Shown here: piece after piece, positions 37,621-50,588 of the stretch
How the letters are laid out: every line of letters starts with the position of its first letter
Position numbering within the stretch: position 1 is the stretch's first letter
NCBI RefSeq assembly: GCF_012290005.1
Contig: NZ_JAAXMS010000002.1
Span: 620,001-684,000, forward strand
From: Crateriforma spongiae
Lineage (GTDB): Bacteria > Planctomycetota > Planctomycetia > Pirellulales > Pirellulaceae
DNA: 64,000 nucleotides
Direction of reading: 5' to 3'
Position numbers and translations under genes: made by a program
Notes under the pieces: generated by a model
What the model saw: only the letters and a program-made list of their open reading frames with translations
The model's database searches: none
Told to the model about the DNA's origin: nothing

Positions 37621-38625
37621 ATGAAACGCTCCATCAAAAAGCTGTTCGTCCTGACCGTCACCGCCGCGATCACCGTCGCCGGCACACCTGCCGCGGAAGC
37701 CTGTGGCGGAGGCGGATTCAGCAGTTCACGCTTGGGTTCGTTCCGCGGCCGCGGATTTGCCACCGGCGCACCGCCGGTGATGACTCGCCGCCAGCAAGTC
37801 ACCCGTCACCAAGCGACCTACTCCACGCATCGTGCGACCACCAGCCATTACTCGGCACCAAATTCGTACGCGGCCCCTGCAACTTACCACGCCCAAACGG
37901 GTTACCCGCAGTCGTCTAGCGTGTCGACGATCCGACCGGCGGCACCGCAAGGCATCCCAGCGACGCAAACCATCACGCAACGCCAAATCGCCTCCCCCGC
38001 GACTGCCGCCCAGGCGACCACGGGCAATGCTCCGGTGCAACCGAACGTTAACACTGCAAGTGTTCCGACAAATCAAGCTCCGGTGCAAAACCGTGTCGCA
38101 ACCAACCAGGTCCCCCAAAACGCGGCGCCCACGACACAACAGCCCGCGACGCAACCGTCAACGGCTGAAGCGAAAACCAGCGTGAACGCTCAGCAGTCCG
38201 CGTTGCAGATCCTGGCATCGCTTTCGACCACGGAAAGCAAGTCGACCGAAACTGCCACACAGTCGTCACGCACCGCAACGGCCCCGGCACAACCCGCCGC
38301 AACGATCCCGGAATTCAGTTCCGCCGCGGCCAGTGAATCGCCGGCCGGCGGCGCAGAAGTCGGCACCTGGTCGGTCAATTTGTCGGGCAACCAATCGGTC
38401 CGCTTGACCTTGGGCGACGACGGAAAGTTCGTCTGGACCGCGACGCGGGGCGGAAAATCGAATTCCTTCCAAGGACAGTATCGCCTGCAGGACAAACAGC
38501 TGACTTTGGTTCGAGCCAACGATCTGCAACAGATGCAGGGCACCTGGGTCGGCGGCGGTGACGAATTCACCTTCACCTTGGACGGTGCCAACAACGGCGG
38601 ACTAAAATTCAATCGTGCCGGCTGA
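37621..38625 (+). CDS. Secreted Gln/Thr/Pro-rich protein with the shared C-terminal domain
   Basis: 334 residues from the ATG at 37621 (MKRSIKKLFVLTVTAAI), with a signal peptide ending near EACGGGG. A long Ala/Thr/Gln/Pro-rich region (about 30-235) looks disordered. The last 90 residues (VGTWSVNLSG, DGKFVWTATRGG, LTLVRANDLQQMQGTW, FTLDGANNGGLKFNRA) align with the end of the protein at 34642-35259. The frame upstream to 37450 runs into the REP element and is not used. Confidence 0.8.
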   Translation: MKRSIKKLFVLTVTAAITVAGTPAAEACGGGGFSSSRLGSFRGRGFATGAPPVMTRRQQVTRHQATYSTHRATTSHYSAPNSYAAPATYHAQTGYPQSSSVSTIRPAAPQGIPATQTITQRQIASPATAAQATTGNAPVQPNVNTASVPTNQAPVQNRVATNQVPQNAAPTTQQPATQPSTAEAKTSVNAQQSALQILASLSTTESKSTETATQSSRTATAPAQPAATIPEFSSAAASESPAGGAEVGTWSVNLSGNQSVRLTLGDDGKFVWTATRGGKSNSFQGQYRLQDKQLTLVRANDLQQMQGTWVGGGDEFTFTLDGANNGGLKFNRAG

Positions 38626-39004
38626 TTCGGACCGAAAGAAACAACCGACCCTGGCCGCCCGCGACTCGATCGCGGGCGGCCAGGGTCGTGCGCGGTCCGT
38701 CGCATCGGTTGGCCGCAATCCGACCGCCGCCCCGCCCCGACTGTCCCGCTTGTTTCGCCACGCGGAGAATGTGTTTAGAATAGGGGGTCCGCCGCGGGAA
38801 CCACGCGATGCACCGGATCGGTGATTCCGTTTCCAATCGATGCACCCGATAGGAACAAAACGCATTGGTTAGGATGATGTTCCCTTGGCGGCCCGATCGC
38901 CCTGATCGGACGAGCATGGATGAACGACATCCCCACGGACGACCCTGCCCCGCCCCATCCCCACATCCTCTTGCCAGGGCCCCATCCCACGGGGCTAAAG
39001 ATCC
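38626..39004. other. Intergenic region with a strong hairpin
   Basis: 379 bases without a convincing gene. The main feature is the perfect 18-bp inverted repeat at 38647-38687. The promoter of the AP2-like gene presumably lies in the right half. Confidence 0.4.
38647..38687. terminator. Perfect 18-bp hairpin after the secreted-protein gene
   Basis: Bases 38647-38664 (GACCCTGGCCGCCCGCGA) are fully complementary to 38670-38687, with a five-base loop. It starts 22 bases after the stop at 38625. No T run follows on the plus strand, so it may stop transcription poorly or protect the 3' end of the mRNA. Confidence 0.5.
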
Positions 39005-39442
39005 ATGCGAGCCAACCGAAACATCACCCGTATCGACCGCAAAACGACCGGCGGCTATCTGGTCCGTGTCATGCGCCGGGGCGAATTGACGTCCTGGTAC
39101 TTCAGCGACAAGGAGTACGGCAGCAAACGAAAGGCTCTGGCCGCGGCGAAAGAGTACCGCGATGAACTGGAAGGCGGCTTGGCGGGATACAGCGCCAAGC
39201 AGCTGGCCAAGAAACAACGCAGCAACAACACTTCCGGAGTCGTCGGCGTTCGCTTGGTCGAAGAAAAGGACCCACGTTGGCCTTCACAGCCGACCTACCG
39301 ATACTGGGTGGCCCAGTGGAGTCCGCAAAAGGGCGTCCGCCGCACCAAGCGATTCAGTGTCGAAAAGTATGGCGAAGACAAGGCCTATAAAATGGCGGTC
39401 CAGGCCCGCAAGAAGGGCGTCGCCGAAATGGAAGACCGCTAG
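39005..39442 (+). CDS. AP2-like DNA-binding protein with two repeats
   Basis: 145 basic residues. The second unit (about 77-139: SGVVGVRLVEE, YWVAQWSPQKG, KRFSVEKYGEDKAYKMA) matches the AP2 integrase/homing-endonuclease DNA-binding domain. The first unit (about 16-56: GGYLVRVMRRG, WYFSDKEYGSKRKALAAAKEYRDEL) is a related half. No HNH nuclease or integrase domain is attached. It could be a stand-alone DNA-binding regulator. It converges with rpiB, with a small hairpin in the gap. Confidence 0.82.
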   Translation: MRANRNITRIDRKTTGGYLVRVMRRGELTSWYFSDKEYGSKRKALAAAKEYRDELEGGLAGYSAKQLAKKQRSNNTSGVVGVRLVEEKDPRWPSQPTYRYWVAQWSPQKGVRRTKRFSVEKYGEDKAYKMAVQARKKGVAEMEDR

Positions 39443-39452
39443 CCCAATTGAC

Positions 39453-39472
39453 GGCAACGCCCATCCGTTGCC
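39453..39472. terminator. Small hairpin between convergent genes
   Basis: GGCAACG (39453-39459) pairs with CGTTGCC (39466-39472) between the AP2-like and rpiB stops. There is no T run on either strand. Confidence 0.35.
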
Positions 39473-39480
39473 ATGGTCGA

Positions 39481-39954
39481 TCAGGCCTGGATGCCCTTCT
39501 TTTCAATCTCCAGCACCTTGTCCAGCCGACGCTGATGCCGCGGCTGGGGTGCGTAGGCGGCGTTCAAAAAGGCATCGATGATCTCAAACGCCAATTCGCT
39601 GCCGATGATCCGGCCGCCGATGCACAGGACGTTCATGTCGTCGTGCTCCACACCCTGGCGTGCCGAATAGGTGTCGTGACAGATTGCCGCGCGGATTCCC
39701 GGGATCTTGTTGGCCGCGACACTGACCCCGACACCGCTGCCACAAATCAGCAAGCCTTTGTCGGCGTGTCCGGCCAACAGTTCTTTCGACACCGCGACGG
39801 CGAAATCGGGATAGTCACAGCTTTCCGCCGTGTCCGTCCCACAATCGACCAGCGAAACGACTTGGTCGGCATACCGCTTCGCAACGTCGGATTTCAGGGT
39901 GAAGCCGGCGTGATCGCCCCCCAGGGCAAGGCGGACATCAAAGTTCTTGGACAT
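39481..39954 (-). CDS. rpiB: Ribose-5-phosphate isomerase B
   Basis: 157 residues, RpiB/LacAB family; interconverts ribose 5-phosphate and ribulose 5-phosphate in the pentose phosphate pathway. Blocks: LGGDHAGFTLK, SCDYPDFAVAV, LLICGSGVGVSVAANK, RAAICHDTYSARQGVEHDDMN and LCIGGRIIG. The proton-transfer cysteine of many RpiB proteins corresponds to the CGSGVG segment. Length is normal for the family. It stands alone on the minus strand. Confidence 0.96.
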   Translation of the reverse strand: MSKNFDVRLALGGDHAGFTLKSDVAKRYADQVVSLVDCGTDTAESCDYPDFAVAVSKELLAGHADKGLLICGSGVGVSVAANKIPGIRAAICHDTYSARQGVEHDDMNVLCIGGRIIGSELAFEIIDAFLNAAYAPQPRHQRRLDKVLEIEKKGIQA

Positions 39955-40323
39955 GATCGAGATCTGGACGAAATGTTGTGTTGGGGGGAAATCGTGAAAC
40001 GGGCGGGGGGAAACAGGGGCCGGGCCGCTTGGGAAGGCCGACTTTCATAACCCCGCATCGGATTCATGGCTAGACGTGGGGGAATTCATCGTCCCGGTCA
40101 TGCAAAGCCGGGATTTGTCGGCCGATAGACGTTGTGATCACCGCGGGGCTTTGTTACCCTCCCAGACCCTGTGCATGGAACGTGTCCCCATGCGCCGATC
40201 CGCCGACCGGCCTTCTTTGCGGGTTTTCCCCGGCCGGGCGATCGATTTCCCGTTCCTCCAACCCCACCAGCGCGGTCACGCATTTTTTCTTAAGACCGAC
40301 CGCCTGCGTCCCCGGAATTTTTC
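39955..40323. other. Long leader region of rpsA
   Basis: 369 bases between divergent rpiB and rpsA. It contains no supported gene. The long leader of a ribosomal protein gene could hold the promoter and an autoregulatory RNA structure, but no specific fold was identified. Confidence 0.4.
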
Positions 40324-44550
<4,227 letters not shown>

Positions 44551-44576
44551 CCGCCGATGATCCATGACGATGCCAC

Positions 44577-44619
44577 AAAAAAGCCTCGCCGGCGAACCAT
44601 CACCGGCGAGGCTTTTTTT
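44577..44619. terminator. Bidirectional terminator between icd and the SOD gene
   Basis: AGCCTCGCCGG (44582-44592) pairs with CCGGCGAGGCT (44603-44613). A T run follows on the plus strand and an A run precedes, so it can end both convergent genes. Confidence 0.9.
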
Positions 44620-44641
44620 CATTGCGTTTGGAACCGCTTGA

Positions 44642-45265
44642 TCACTTTGCGGCGGCGTAGCGTTCGGCAACGGCGTCCCAGTTCACCACGTTGAAAAACG
44701 CGCCGATGTAATCGGGGCGACGGTTTTGATAGTTCAGATAGTACGCGTGTTCCCAGACATCCAATCCCAGGATCGGCGTGCCCGAGATGCCGGCGATGTC
44801 GGCACCCATCAACGGGCTGTCTTGATTGGCCGTGCTGCCGACTTTCAGTTCGCCGCCGTCGACGTACAACCAAGCCCAACCGCTGCCGAAGCGGGTGGCT
44901 GCGGCGTTGCTGAATGCTTCTTTGAAACCGTCAAACGATCCACAGGCTTTGTTAATCGCGTCGGCCAAATCGCCGCTGGGCTGGCCGCCCTTGCCCGGAC
45001 CCATCACGGTCCAAAACAGGCTGTGGTTGGCGTGTCCGCCGCCGTTGTTGCGAACCGCCCCCAGCTTGTCGGCCGGGACGTTACCCAGATTGCTGACCAG
45101 GTCTTCGATGCTCAGCTTTTCCAGATCGGTGCCTTCGATCGCCGCGTTGACTTTGGTGATATAGGCGTTGTGGTGCTTGGTGTGGTGGATCTCCATCGTC
45201 CGCGCGTCGATGTGGGGTTCCAGCGCGTCGTATGCGTAGGGCAAATCGGGAAGGGTGTAAGCCAT
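44642..45265 (-). CDS. sodA: Superoxide dismutase, probably Mn type
   Basis: 207 residues from the ATG at 45265 ([20 protein letters not shown]). Metal ligands are in [10 protein letters not shown] (His), [10 protein letters not shown] (His) and [15 protein letters not shown] (Asp and His). GGHANHS and the NQDSPL glutamine are usual in Mn enzymes, whereas Fe enzymes carry other residues at these sites. It converts superoxide to peroxide and oxygen. No signal peptide is seen, so it is cytoplasmic. A 16-codon upstream extension is not used. Confidence 0.93.
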   Translation of the reverse strand: MAYTLPDLPYAYDALEPHIDARTMEIHHTKHHNAYITKVNAAIEGTDLEKLSIEDLVSNLGNVPADKLGAVRNNGGGHANHSLFWTVMGPGKGGQPSGDLADAINKACGSFDGFKEAFSNAAATRFGSGWAWLYVDGGELKVGSTANQDSPLMGADIAGISGTPILGLDVWEHAYYLNYQNRRPDYIGAFFNVVNWDAVAERYAAAK

Positions 45266-45425
45266 GTCGCTGTCCGTACTCGGGTTAAGAAGTTTTGAAG
45301 CGTGAAAGGACACAAAACCTACAAAACCATAGCGGTTCGCCCAGCGGTGGCGAAACGGGGGGCCATGACCGCGACCGTCAGCGGCAGCGGGCTAGGACAT
45401 TGACAGACCAGCCGTGGCGACGAGT

Positions 45426-47675
45426 CTAGGCTTCCTCGGCCGATTGCACCTGGCCCATTAGATAGCAGTTCAAACTGCTGACGACCTGCGAAACACAGGC
45501 GTGCAGTTCGCGACGACGGCGGTCACGGTTGCGGACCGGGCGGATATGGGCGTGCACACGTGTTTGACGCACGCGTGCCCCGCTCATCTGATCACTCAGG
45601 GTCAACAACACCTGCAACGTGATCTGCTGGTCGGCGACACGTCGGCCGCCGCTGCTGCACAGGGCGTTGACTCGCAATTCCAACTGGTCGGCTTTGACCT
45701 GGATGATTTCCGCGTGATGGTCGGCGATGAAGCCGCGCAGTTTTTCCACGGCCAATTCCAGCGGAACCGTCGTCAGCACGACGAACTCCTCCTTGGCCGC
45801 CTTGCGGTTTCCGTCCAGCCAGCCCAGCCAACCGGATCGTTTACCGACCGATTCGCTGGCATCGGTGGCACGGCCGCTGCCCAGTTGGATCACGCGGTTT
45901 CGGCCATTGGATTTGGCTTGCAATAGGGCGCGATCGGCTCGTGCCAAAATGGTTTGGCTGGTGTCGCCGGACTGGAATTCTGTGACGCCAAAGCTGGCCG
46001 TGATACAGTCGTTGCCGATGCTCTTCAGCGGCATCACTTCCAACGCTTGCCGAACCGCTTCGGCACGCCGAGTCGCCGTGGCGTTGTCACAGTTGGCGGA
46101 CAACAACAGAAATTCTTCGCCCCCATAACGGGCCACCAAATCGTCGTCGCGGCTGTGCGATTCCAGCAAACGGGCGAACTGAACCAAAGCATCGTCACCG
46201 GCCGGATGACCGTGCACATCGTTGACTTGTTTGAAGTGGTCGATGTCGCAAATGACCAAACTGAACGTCGCTTCCCCGGATTTGGCTGACTCGGTCAGTT
46301 CCAACAATTGCCGATCGAATTCGGCACGGTTGGCCACCCCGGTCAAAGGATCACGGGTGACCTTGTTGTTCAGTTTTTCCAGACGCTGTTCCAAGTCGGC
46401 TTTGTCGGACAAGTCGTGAAGGATGACCACGACGCCCTGCAATCCAGGCTCGCTGCCCATCACGGGCGACACTTGAATGTGCACCGGCAACGGATCTTTG
46501 CCGGGACGCTCGATCATCATTTTCTTGGAAACCTGGCCTCCGCCGCGCAAACAATCCGTCACGGGGCATCCTGATCGCGTTCCATCGGTATCCCGCAAAC
46601 GCAGGGTTTCATCCTTCCAACGCTGGCCGATGATCGCGTCGGCGGCGATGCCCGTCATCCGTGTCATCGCGTGATTCCAACGCTCGACCGTGCCTTCGCC
46701 GTCGGCGAACACCATCCCCTCGGTCATGTGATCCGACAGACGTTCCAGGAAGAACTCGTCGCGGCGCTTGACGTACTTGCGGGTGGTTTGCGTGTTGACC
46801 TGTAACGCTGCGGCGTCGCCACCGATCATCGGACGATCGACATCTTGGCCCAACTTCTGCAGCCAGCGATTGACGACGGCCCCCTGCAGCAACTCGGGAC
46901 GCTGTTCCAGCATCACGCCGAAATCCAAACTCAATTCCGGATCGAATTGTGTGCCGCTGCCTCGGATCAGTTCGCTGATCGCGCGTTCGCGGCTGAGTGC
47001 CGGCCGATAAACTTGGTCAGTCGTCATCGCGTCAAAAGCACTGGCGATCGACAGCATTCGCGATCCCAACGGCAACGCGTCGCCACGCATCGATTCGTCC
47101 TGGCGGCGGCTGTCGTACCAAGTGTCCGCGTAGCGGATGATGTCCAACAATTCCGTATCCGCGGTGCATCCACGCAAGATTTCGCAAGCGATTTGCGGAC
47201 AAGTGCCCATCGCCAACTGTTCGTCGACCGAAAGCTTTCCAGGCTTACGCAGGATCCGATCGGGGATCCCAATTTTGCCCAAGTCGTGAAGCAGCGCGGC
47301 GACTTCGATGCGATCGCGTGACTCGTCGTTCAACCCCAGACGCTGCGCCCAGGCCGAACACGCCAAGGCAACACGCAAGCAGTGTGCAGCCGTCGGTGCG
47401 TGCTTGGTGCGCAATGCGTAGTACAGCGATGTCGCCATGCCCAGACGAACCATCGCCAAATGGTTTTCGAATTTAGCTTCCTGGGACGCAGTTCCCGAAT
47501 CGGCCGGTGCTAAGGCGTTTTCGCGCAGCCCCGCCAGCAGATCCCCCACGCGTGATTCCGGCGGTGCGACCGACGGATTCGTTGGGTCAGACGCAGCGGG
47601 CGACGCGGCCACCACGGGTGCAAAGGCGGGGTTTGCCGAAGATTCCAGAGGGCACGATGGATTCAGGTCGGACAT
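45426..47675 (-). CDS. HD / PAS / GGDEF signalling protein (diguanylate cyclase)
   Basis: 749 residues. An HD-type domain lies at about 95-280 (LLHDLGKIGIPDRILRKPG). It has lost the HHExxxGxGYP part of HD-GYP phosphodiesterases, reading RYADTWYDSRRQDES there. A PAS domain follows at about 310-420 (ADGEGTVERWNHAMTRMTG). The GGDEF domain at about 440-600 has an intact GGEEF active site near 518 and an inhibitory I-site RDDD just before it. The C-terminal 120 residues are unrecognised. It probably makes cyclic di-GMP; phosphodiesterase activity is unlikely. Confidence 0.88.
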   Translation of the reverse strand: MSDLNPSCPLESSANPAFAPVVAASPAASDPTNPSVAPPESRVGDLLAGLRENALAPADSGTASQEAKFENHLAMVRLGMATSLYYALRTKHAPTAAHCLRVALACSAWAQRLGLNDESRDRIEVAALLHDLGKIGIPDRILRKPGKLSVDEQLAMGTCPQIACEILRGCTADTELLDIIRYADTWYDSRRQDESMRGDALPLGSRMLSIASAFDAMTTDQVYRPALSRERAISELIRGSGTQFDPELSLDFGVMLEQRPELLQGAVVNRWLQKLGQDVDRPMIGGDAAALQVNTQTTRKYVKRRDEFFLERLSDHMTEGMVFADGEGTVERWNHAMTRMTGIAADAIIGQRWKDETLRLRDTDGTRSGCPVTDCLRGGGQVSKKMMIERPGKDPLPVHIQVSPVMGSEPGLQGVVVILHDLSDKADLEQRLEKLNNKVTRDPLTGVANRAEFDRQLLELTESAKSGEATFSLVICDIDHFKQVNDVHGHPAGDDALVQFARLLESHSRDDDLVARYGGEEFLLLSANCDNATATRRAEAVRQALEVMPLKSIGNDCITASFGVTEFQSGDTSQTILARADRALLQAKSNGRNRVIQLGSGRATDASESVGKRSGWLGWLDGNRKAAKEEFVVLTTVPLELAVEKLRGFIADHHAEIIQVKADQLELRVNALCSSGGRRVADQQITLQVLLTLSDQMSGARVRQTRVHAHIRPVRNRDRRRRELHACVSQVVSSLNCYLMGQVQSAEEA

Positions 47676-48146
47676 GGGGGTTGGTCGGTCAAGTTGTGAG
47701 CGTGGGTCCGTCGATTGCGGGTGCCGTTGTTGGACAATCAGCCCTCCCGCTGAATGAAACCTAGGTCAGAATGCCCCTCAAAAAGCCCCCATCCGGACGT
47801 TTTGCCGAAATCCGTCACCTCCAGCTGACGTTGTCGTTGCACAACCCCTCCACAAGACCAAAAACGCTCAAAACACGCACCCTCAACGAGACCGGCGTCG
47901 CGACGCAGTATACAAAAAAGCACGTCACTTCCGCATTCCCGCCCGATCGGGCGGGATCGGGTGGACAGGAAAAAAGGACGGGCAAGCCGCCAGCGATCGC
48001 TGCGACTTCTGCGGCCAGGCGACTATCATTGTGATTGGCGTCCCGCTCCTGCACGGTCGCCGGCGTCCCGCCATTGCCCCTCGCATTCAAAATAATCCCT
48101 GCGACGACGACGGATCGAAGCGTCTTCTCTTCAAAGTTACCGCCCC
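47676..48146. other. Intergenic region with an 18-bp palindrome
   Basis: 471 bases between divergent signalling genes (GGDEF protein and ECF sigma factor). No gene is supported. The clearest element is the perfect palindrome CCCGCCCGATCGGGCGGG at 47938-47955. Confidence 0.45.
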
Positions 48147-48737
48147 GTGAGTCTTTCCGAAGTCGATTTTCGTCTGCTCGAACGCTGCTTGGCCGGTGCC
48201 CCGCAGGCCTGGGACAAGTTCGTCGACCGGTTTCTAGGCTTGGTCATTCACGTCGCCCATCACACGGCGCAGTCGCGTGGGTTGACGTTGGATCGCGAAA
48301 CGGAAAAGGACCTGGTCGGGGAAGTCTTCGTCGTCCTGCTGCAGAACGATCGCGCGGTGCTGCGTCGCTTTCGGCGGAATTGTTCCCTGGCGACCTATTT
48401 GGCCGTGATCGCGCGGCGGGTGATCGTCCGCCGTCTGGTGTCGTTTCAGAAGCAACCGCCCTCGGTCGCCGGCGAACAGCTGGATCGGCAAGCCGCCACC
48501 GACACGTCGATCGAACGGGTGATCGACCGCGACCGGGTGGAACAAATGATTTTGCGTTTGGACCCCCGCGAAGCCGACGCGGTGCGGATGTATCACCTGG
48601 AAGGCAAGTCGTACCGGGAAATCGGCCAGACGGTCGGCATGTCGGAAAACAGCATCGGATCGCTGCTCAGTCGCGCCCGCCAAAAGCTACGCGACGATTC
48701 GAACCGGCGAGACCGAACGGCCACCGAATCGGGCTGA
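48147..48737 (+). CDS. ECF-type RNA polymerase sigma factor
   Basis: 196 residues with a GTG start. Region 2 includes DRETEKDLVGEVFVVLLQND and SLATYLAVIARRVIVRRL. Region 4 has a helix-turn-helix (LDPREADAVRMYHLEG, SYREIGQTVGMSENSIGSLLSRAR). No anti-sigma gene is adjacent, unlike the factor at 14191. It lies 108 bases upstream of guaA on the same strand. Its regulon is unknown. Confidence 0.9.
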   Translation: MSLSEVDFRLLERCLAGAPQAWDKFVDRFLGLVIHVAHHTAQSRGLTLDRETEKDLVGEVFVVLLQNDRAVLRRFRRNCSLATYLAVIARRVIVRRLVSFQKQPPSVAGEQLDRQAATDTSIERVIDRDRVEQMILRLDPREADAVRMYHLEGKSYREIGQTVGMSENSIGSLLSRARQKLRDDSNRRDRTATESG

Positions 48738-48845
48738 TCACCCGAACGTTTGCCGCATGCCGCGTGATGTTGCCCCTTGGGACATCGCGCACCGTTTCCT
48801 AGAATCCCGGATTAGCCAGAGTGCCAAGTCACGGGATATACGGGC

Positions 48846-50441
48846 ATGAGTTCGACAGAAACCCGGTCGTCGTCAGCGGACGTTTCGGTCGCCGGAGAAT
48901 TAACCGATCAGCGGATCTTGGTGCTGGATTTTGGATCCCAGTATGCCCAACTGATCGCGCGTCGCGTCCGCGAACAAAACGTTTACTGCCAGATCGTTCG
49001 CCATGATTTAACGGCCCAGCGAATCGCGGCACTCCGCCCCAAAGGCATCATTTTGTCGGGCGGTCCGTCAAGCGTTTACCAGGACGGCGCCCCGCAATGT
49101 GATCCGGCGTTGTTCGACTTGGGCATCCCCGTCCTTGGCATTTGCTACGGGATGCAATTGGCGTGTGCCGCACTGGGCGGCAAGGTCGACCACACGCCCA
49201 GCCGCGAGTACGGCCGCGCGTCCTGCAACGTGCAGGTGTCGGATGGTCTGTTCGCCGGGCTGCCCGAATCGATCGAAGTTTGGATGAGCCACGGGGATCA
49301 AGTCAGCGCGATCGCCGACGAATTCGAAACCTTGGCGGCCACCCCGACCTGCCCGTTCGCCGCCATCCGTCACCGCAGCCGTCCGATCTTCGGCATGCAG
49401 TTCCACCCGGAAGTCACCCACACACCGCTGGGCAGCCAGATCTTGCGGAACTTTGTCCGCGGCGTCTGCGGTTGCGAAGATTCGTGGCGTTTGTCCGACT
49501 TCGCCGACGAAGCGGTCCAGCGGATCCGTGGAATCGTGGGCGATCGGCGTGTGATTTGTGGGCTCAGCGGCGGCGTCGATTCCTCCGTCGTCGCGGCGCT
49601 CTTGTATCGTGCCATCGGCGATCAGTTGTCGTGCATTCTGATCGACAACGGATTGCTACGGAAAAACGAACAGTCGTTGGTGATCGACGAATTTTCCAAT
49701 CACTTCAAAACCGACCTGCATGTGGTCGACGCCGAAGATCGATTCCTGGCCGACTTGGCGGGCATCACCGAACCGCAGGAAAAACGTCGACGCATTGGTC
49801 ACGCGTTCATTGAATGCTTCAAAGACGAAGCCGAGAAAATTGAAAACGCGCACTTCTTGGCCCAGGGAACGCTGTACCCCGATGTCATTGAAAGTGGGGC
49901 CGACCCCGATGGTCCGGCGGCCACCATCAAATTGCATCACAACGTCGGTGGTTTGCCGGACGAACTGGGATTCGAACTGATCGAACCGTTGCGTGATTTG
50001 TTCAAAGACGAAGTCCGGCGTCTGGGCTTGGAACTGGGGTTGCCCGAATCCCTGGTATGGCGACACCCTTTCCCCGGCCCCGGGTTGGCTGTCCGTTGCC
50101 TGGGCGAAGTCACCCGAGACAAATTGGCGATCCTGCGGGAAGCCGATGCCATCGTCGTCCAGGAAATCCAAGACGCCGGACTGTATCGAGAAACCAGCCA
50201 AGCGTTCGCCGTTCTGTTGCCCGTGCAAAGTGTCGGTGTGATGGGCGATGCCCGAACCTACGACCGCGCCGTCGCCGTGCGATGCGTCAACACCGACGAT
50301 TTCATGACGGCCGACTGGAGCCACCTGCCGTACGATTTGCTGGCCAAGATCAGCACGCGAATCATCAACGAAGTCAAAGGCATCAATCGCGTTTGCTACG
50401 ACATCAGCAGCAAACCGCCGGCGACCATCGAATGGGAATGA
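48846..50441 (+). CDS. guaA: GMP synthase (glutamine-hydrolysing)
   Basis: 531 residues; converts XMP to GMP with glutamine and ATP. The N-terminal glutamine amidotransferase domain has the nucleophile C100 in [10 protein letters not shown] and the His/Glu of [12 protein letters not shown]. The ATP pyrophosphatase domain has the P-loop SGGVDSSV near 241. The C-terminal dimerisation domain ends in KPPATIEWE, the usual GuaA ending. A short N-terminal extension of about 20 residues precedes the first strand. Length is normal. Confidence 0.98.
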   Translation: MSSTETRSSSADVSVAGELTDQRILVLDFGSQYAQLIARRVREQNVYCQIVRHDLTAQRIAALRPKGIILSGGPSSVYQDGAPQCDPALFDLGIPVLGICYGMQLACAALGGKVDHTPSREYGRASCNVQVSDGLFAGLPESIEVWMSHGDQVSAIADEFETLAATPTCPFAAIRHRSRPIFGMQFHPEVTHTPLGSQILRNFVRGVCGCEDSWRLSDFADEAVQRIRGIVGDRRVICGLSGGVDSSVVAALLYRAIGDQLSCILIDNGLLRKNEQSLVIDEFSNHFKTDLHVVDAEDRFLADLAGITEPQEKRRRIGHAFIECFKDEAEKIENAHFLAQGTLYPDVIESGADPDGPAATIKLHHNVGGLPDELGFELIEPLRDLFKDEVRRLGLELGLPESLVWRHPFPGPGLAVRCLGEVTRDKLAILREADAIVVQEIQDAGLYRETSQAFAVLLPVQSVGVMGDARTYDRAVAVRCVNTDDFMTADWSHLPYDLLAKISTRIINEVKGINRVCYDISSKPPATIEWE

Positions 50442-50588
50442 TCACCGACGCATCGCGGCGATCAACCTATTCAGGCAACCCCAACCGTTGATTCAAACAA
50501 TCCAACGTCCGTGACCAAACCGCTGTCACGGGTTTCATCCGATTCACCACTTTCTTGTCGCTAGTAGCTCATCGCTTACAGCTTCCTT

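Noticed and set aside
48035-48802. 255-codon plus-strand frame over the ECF sigma factor
   Set aside because: Arg/Pro/Ser-rich shadow of the true sigma frame.
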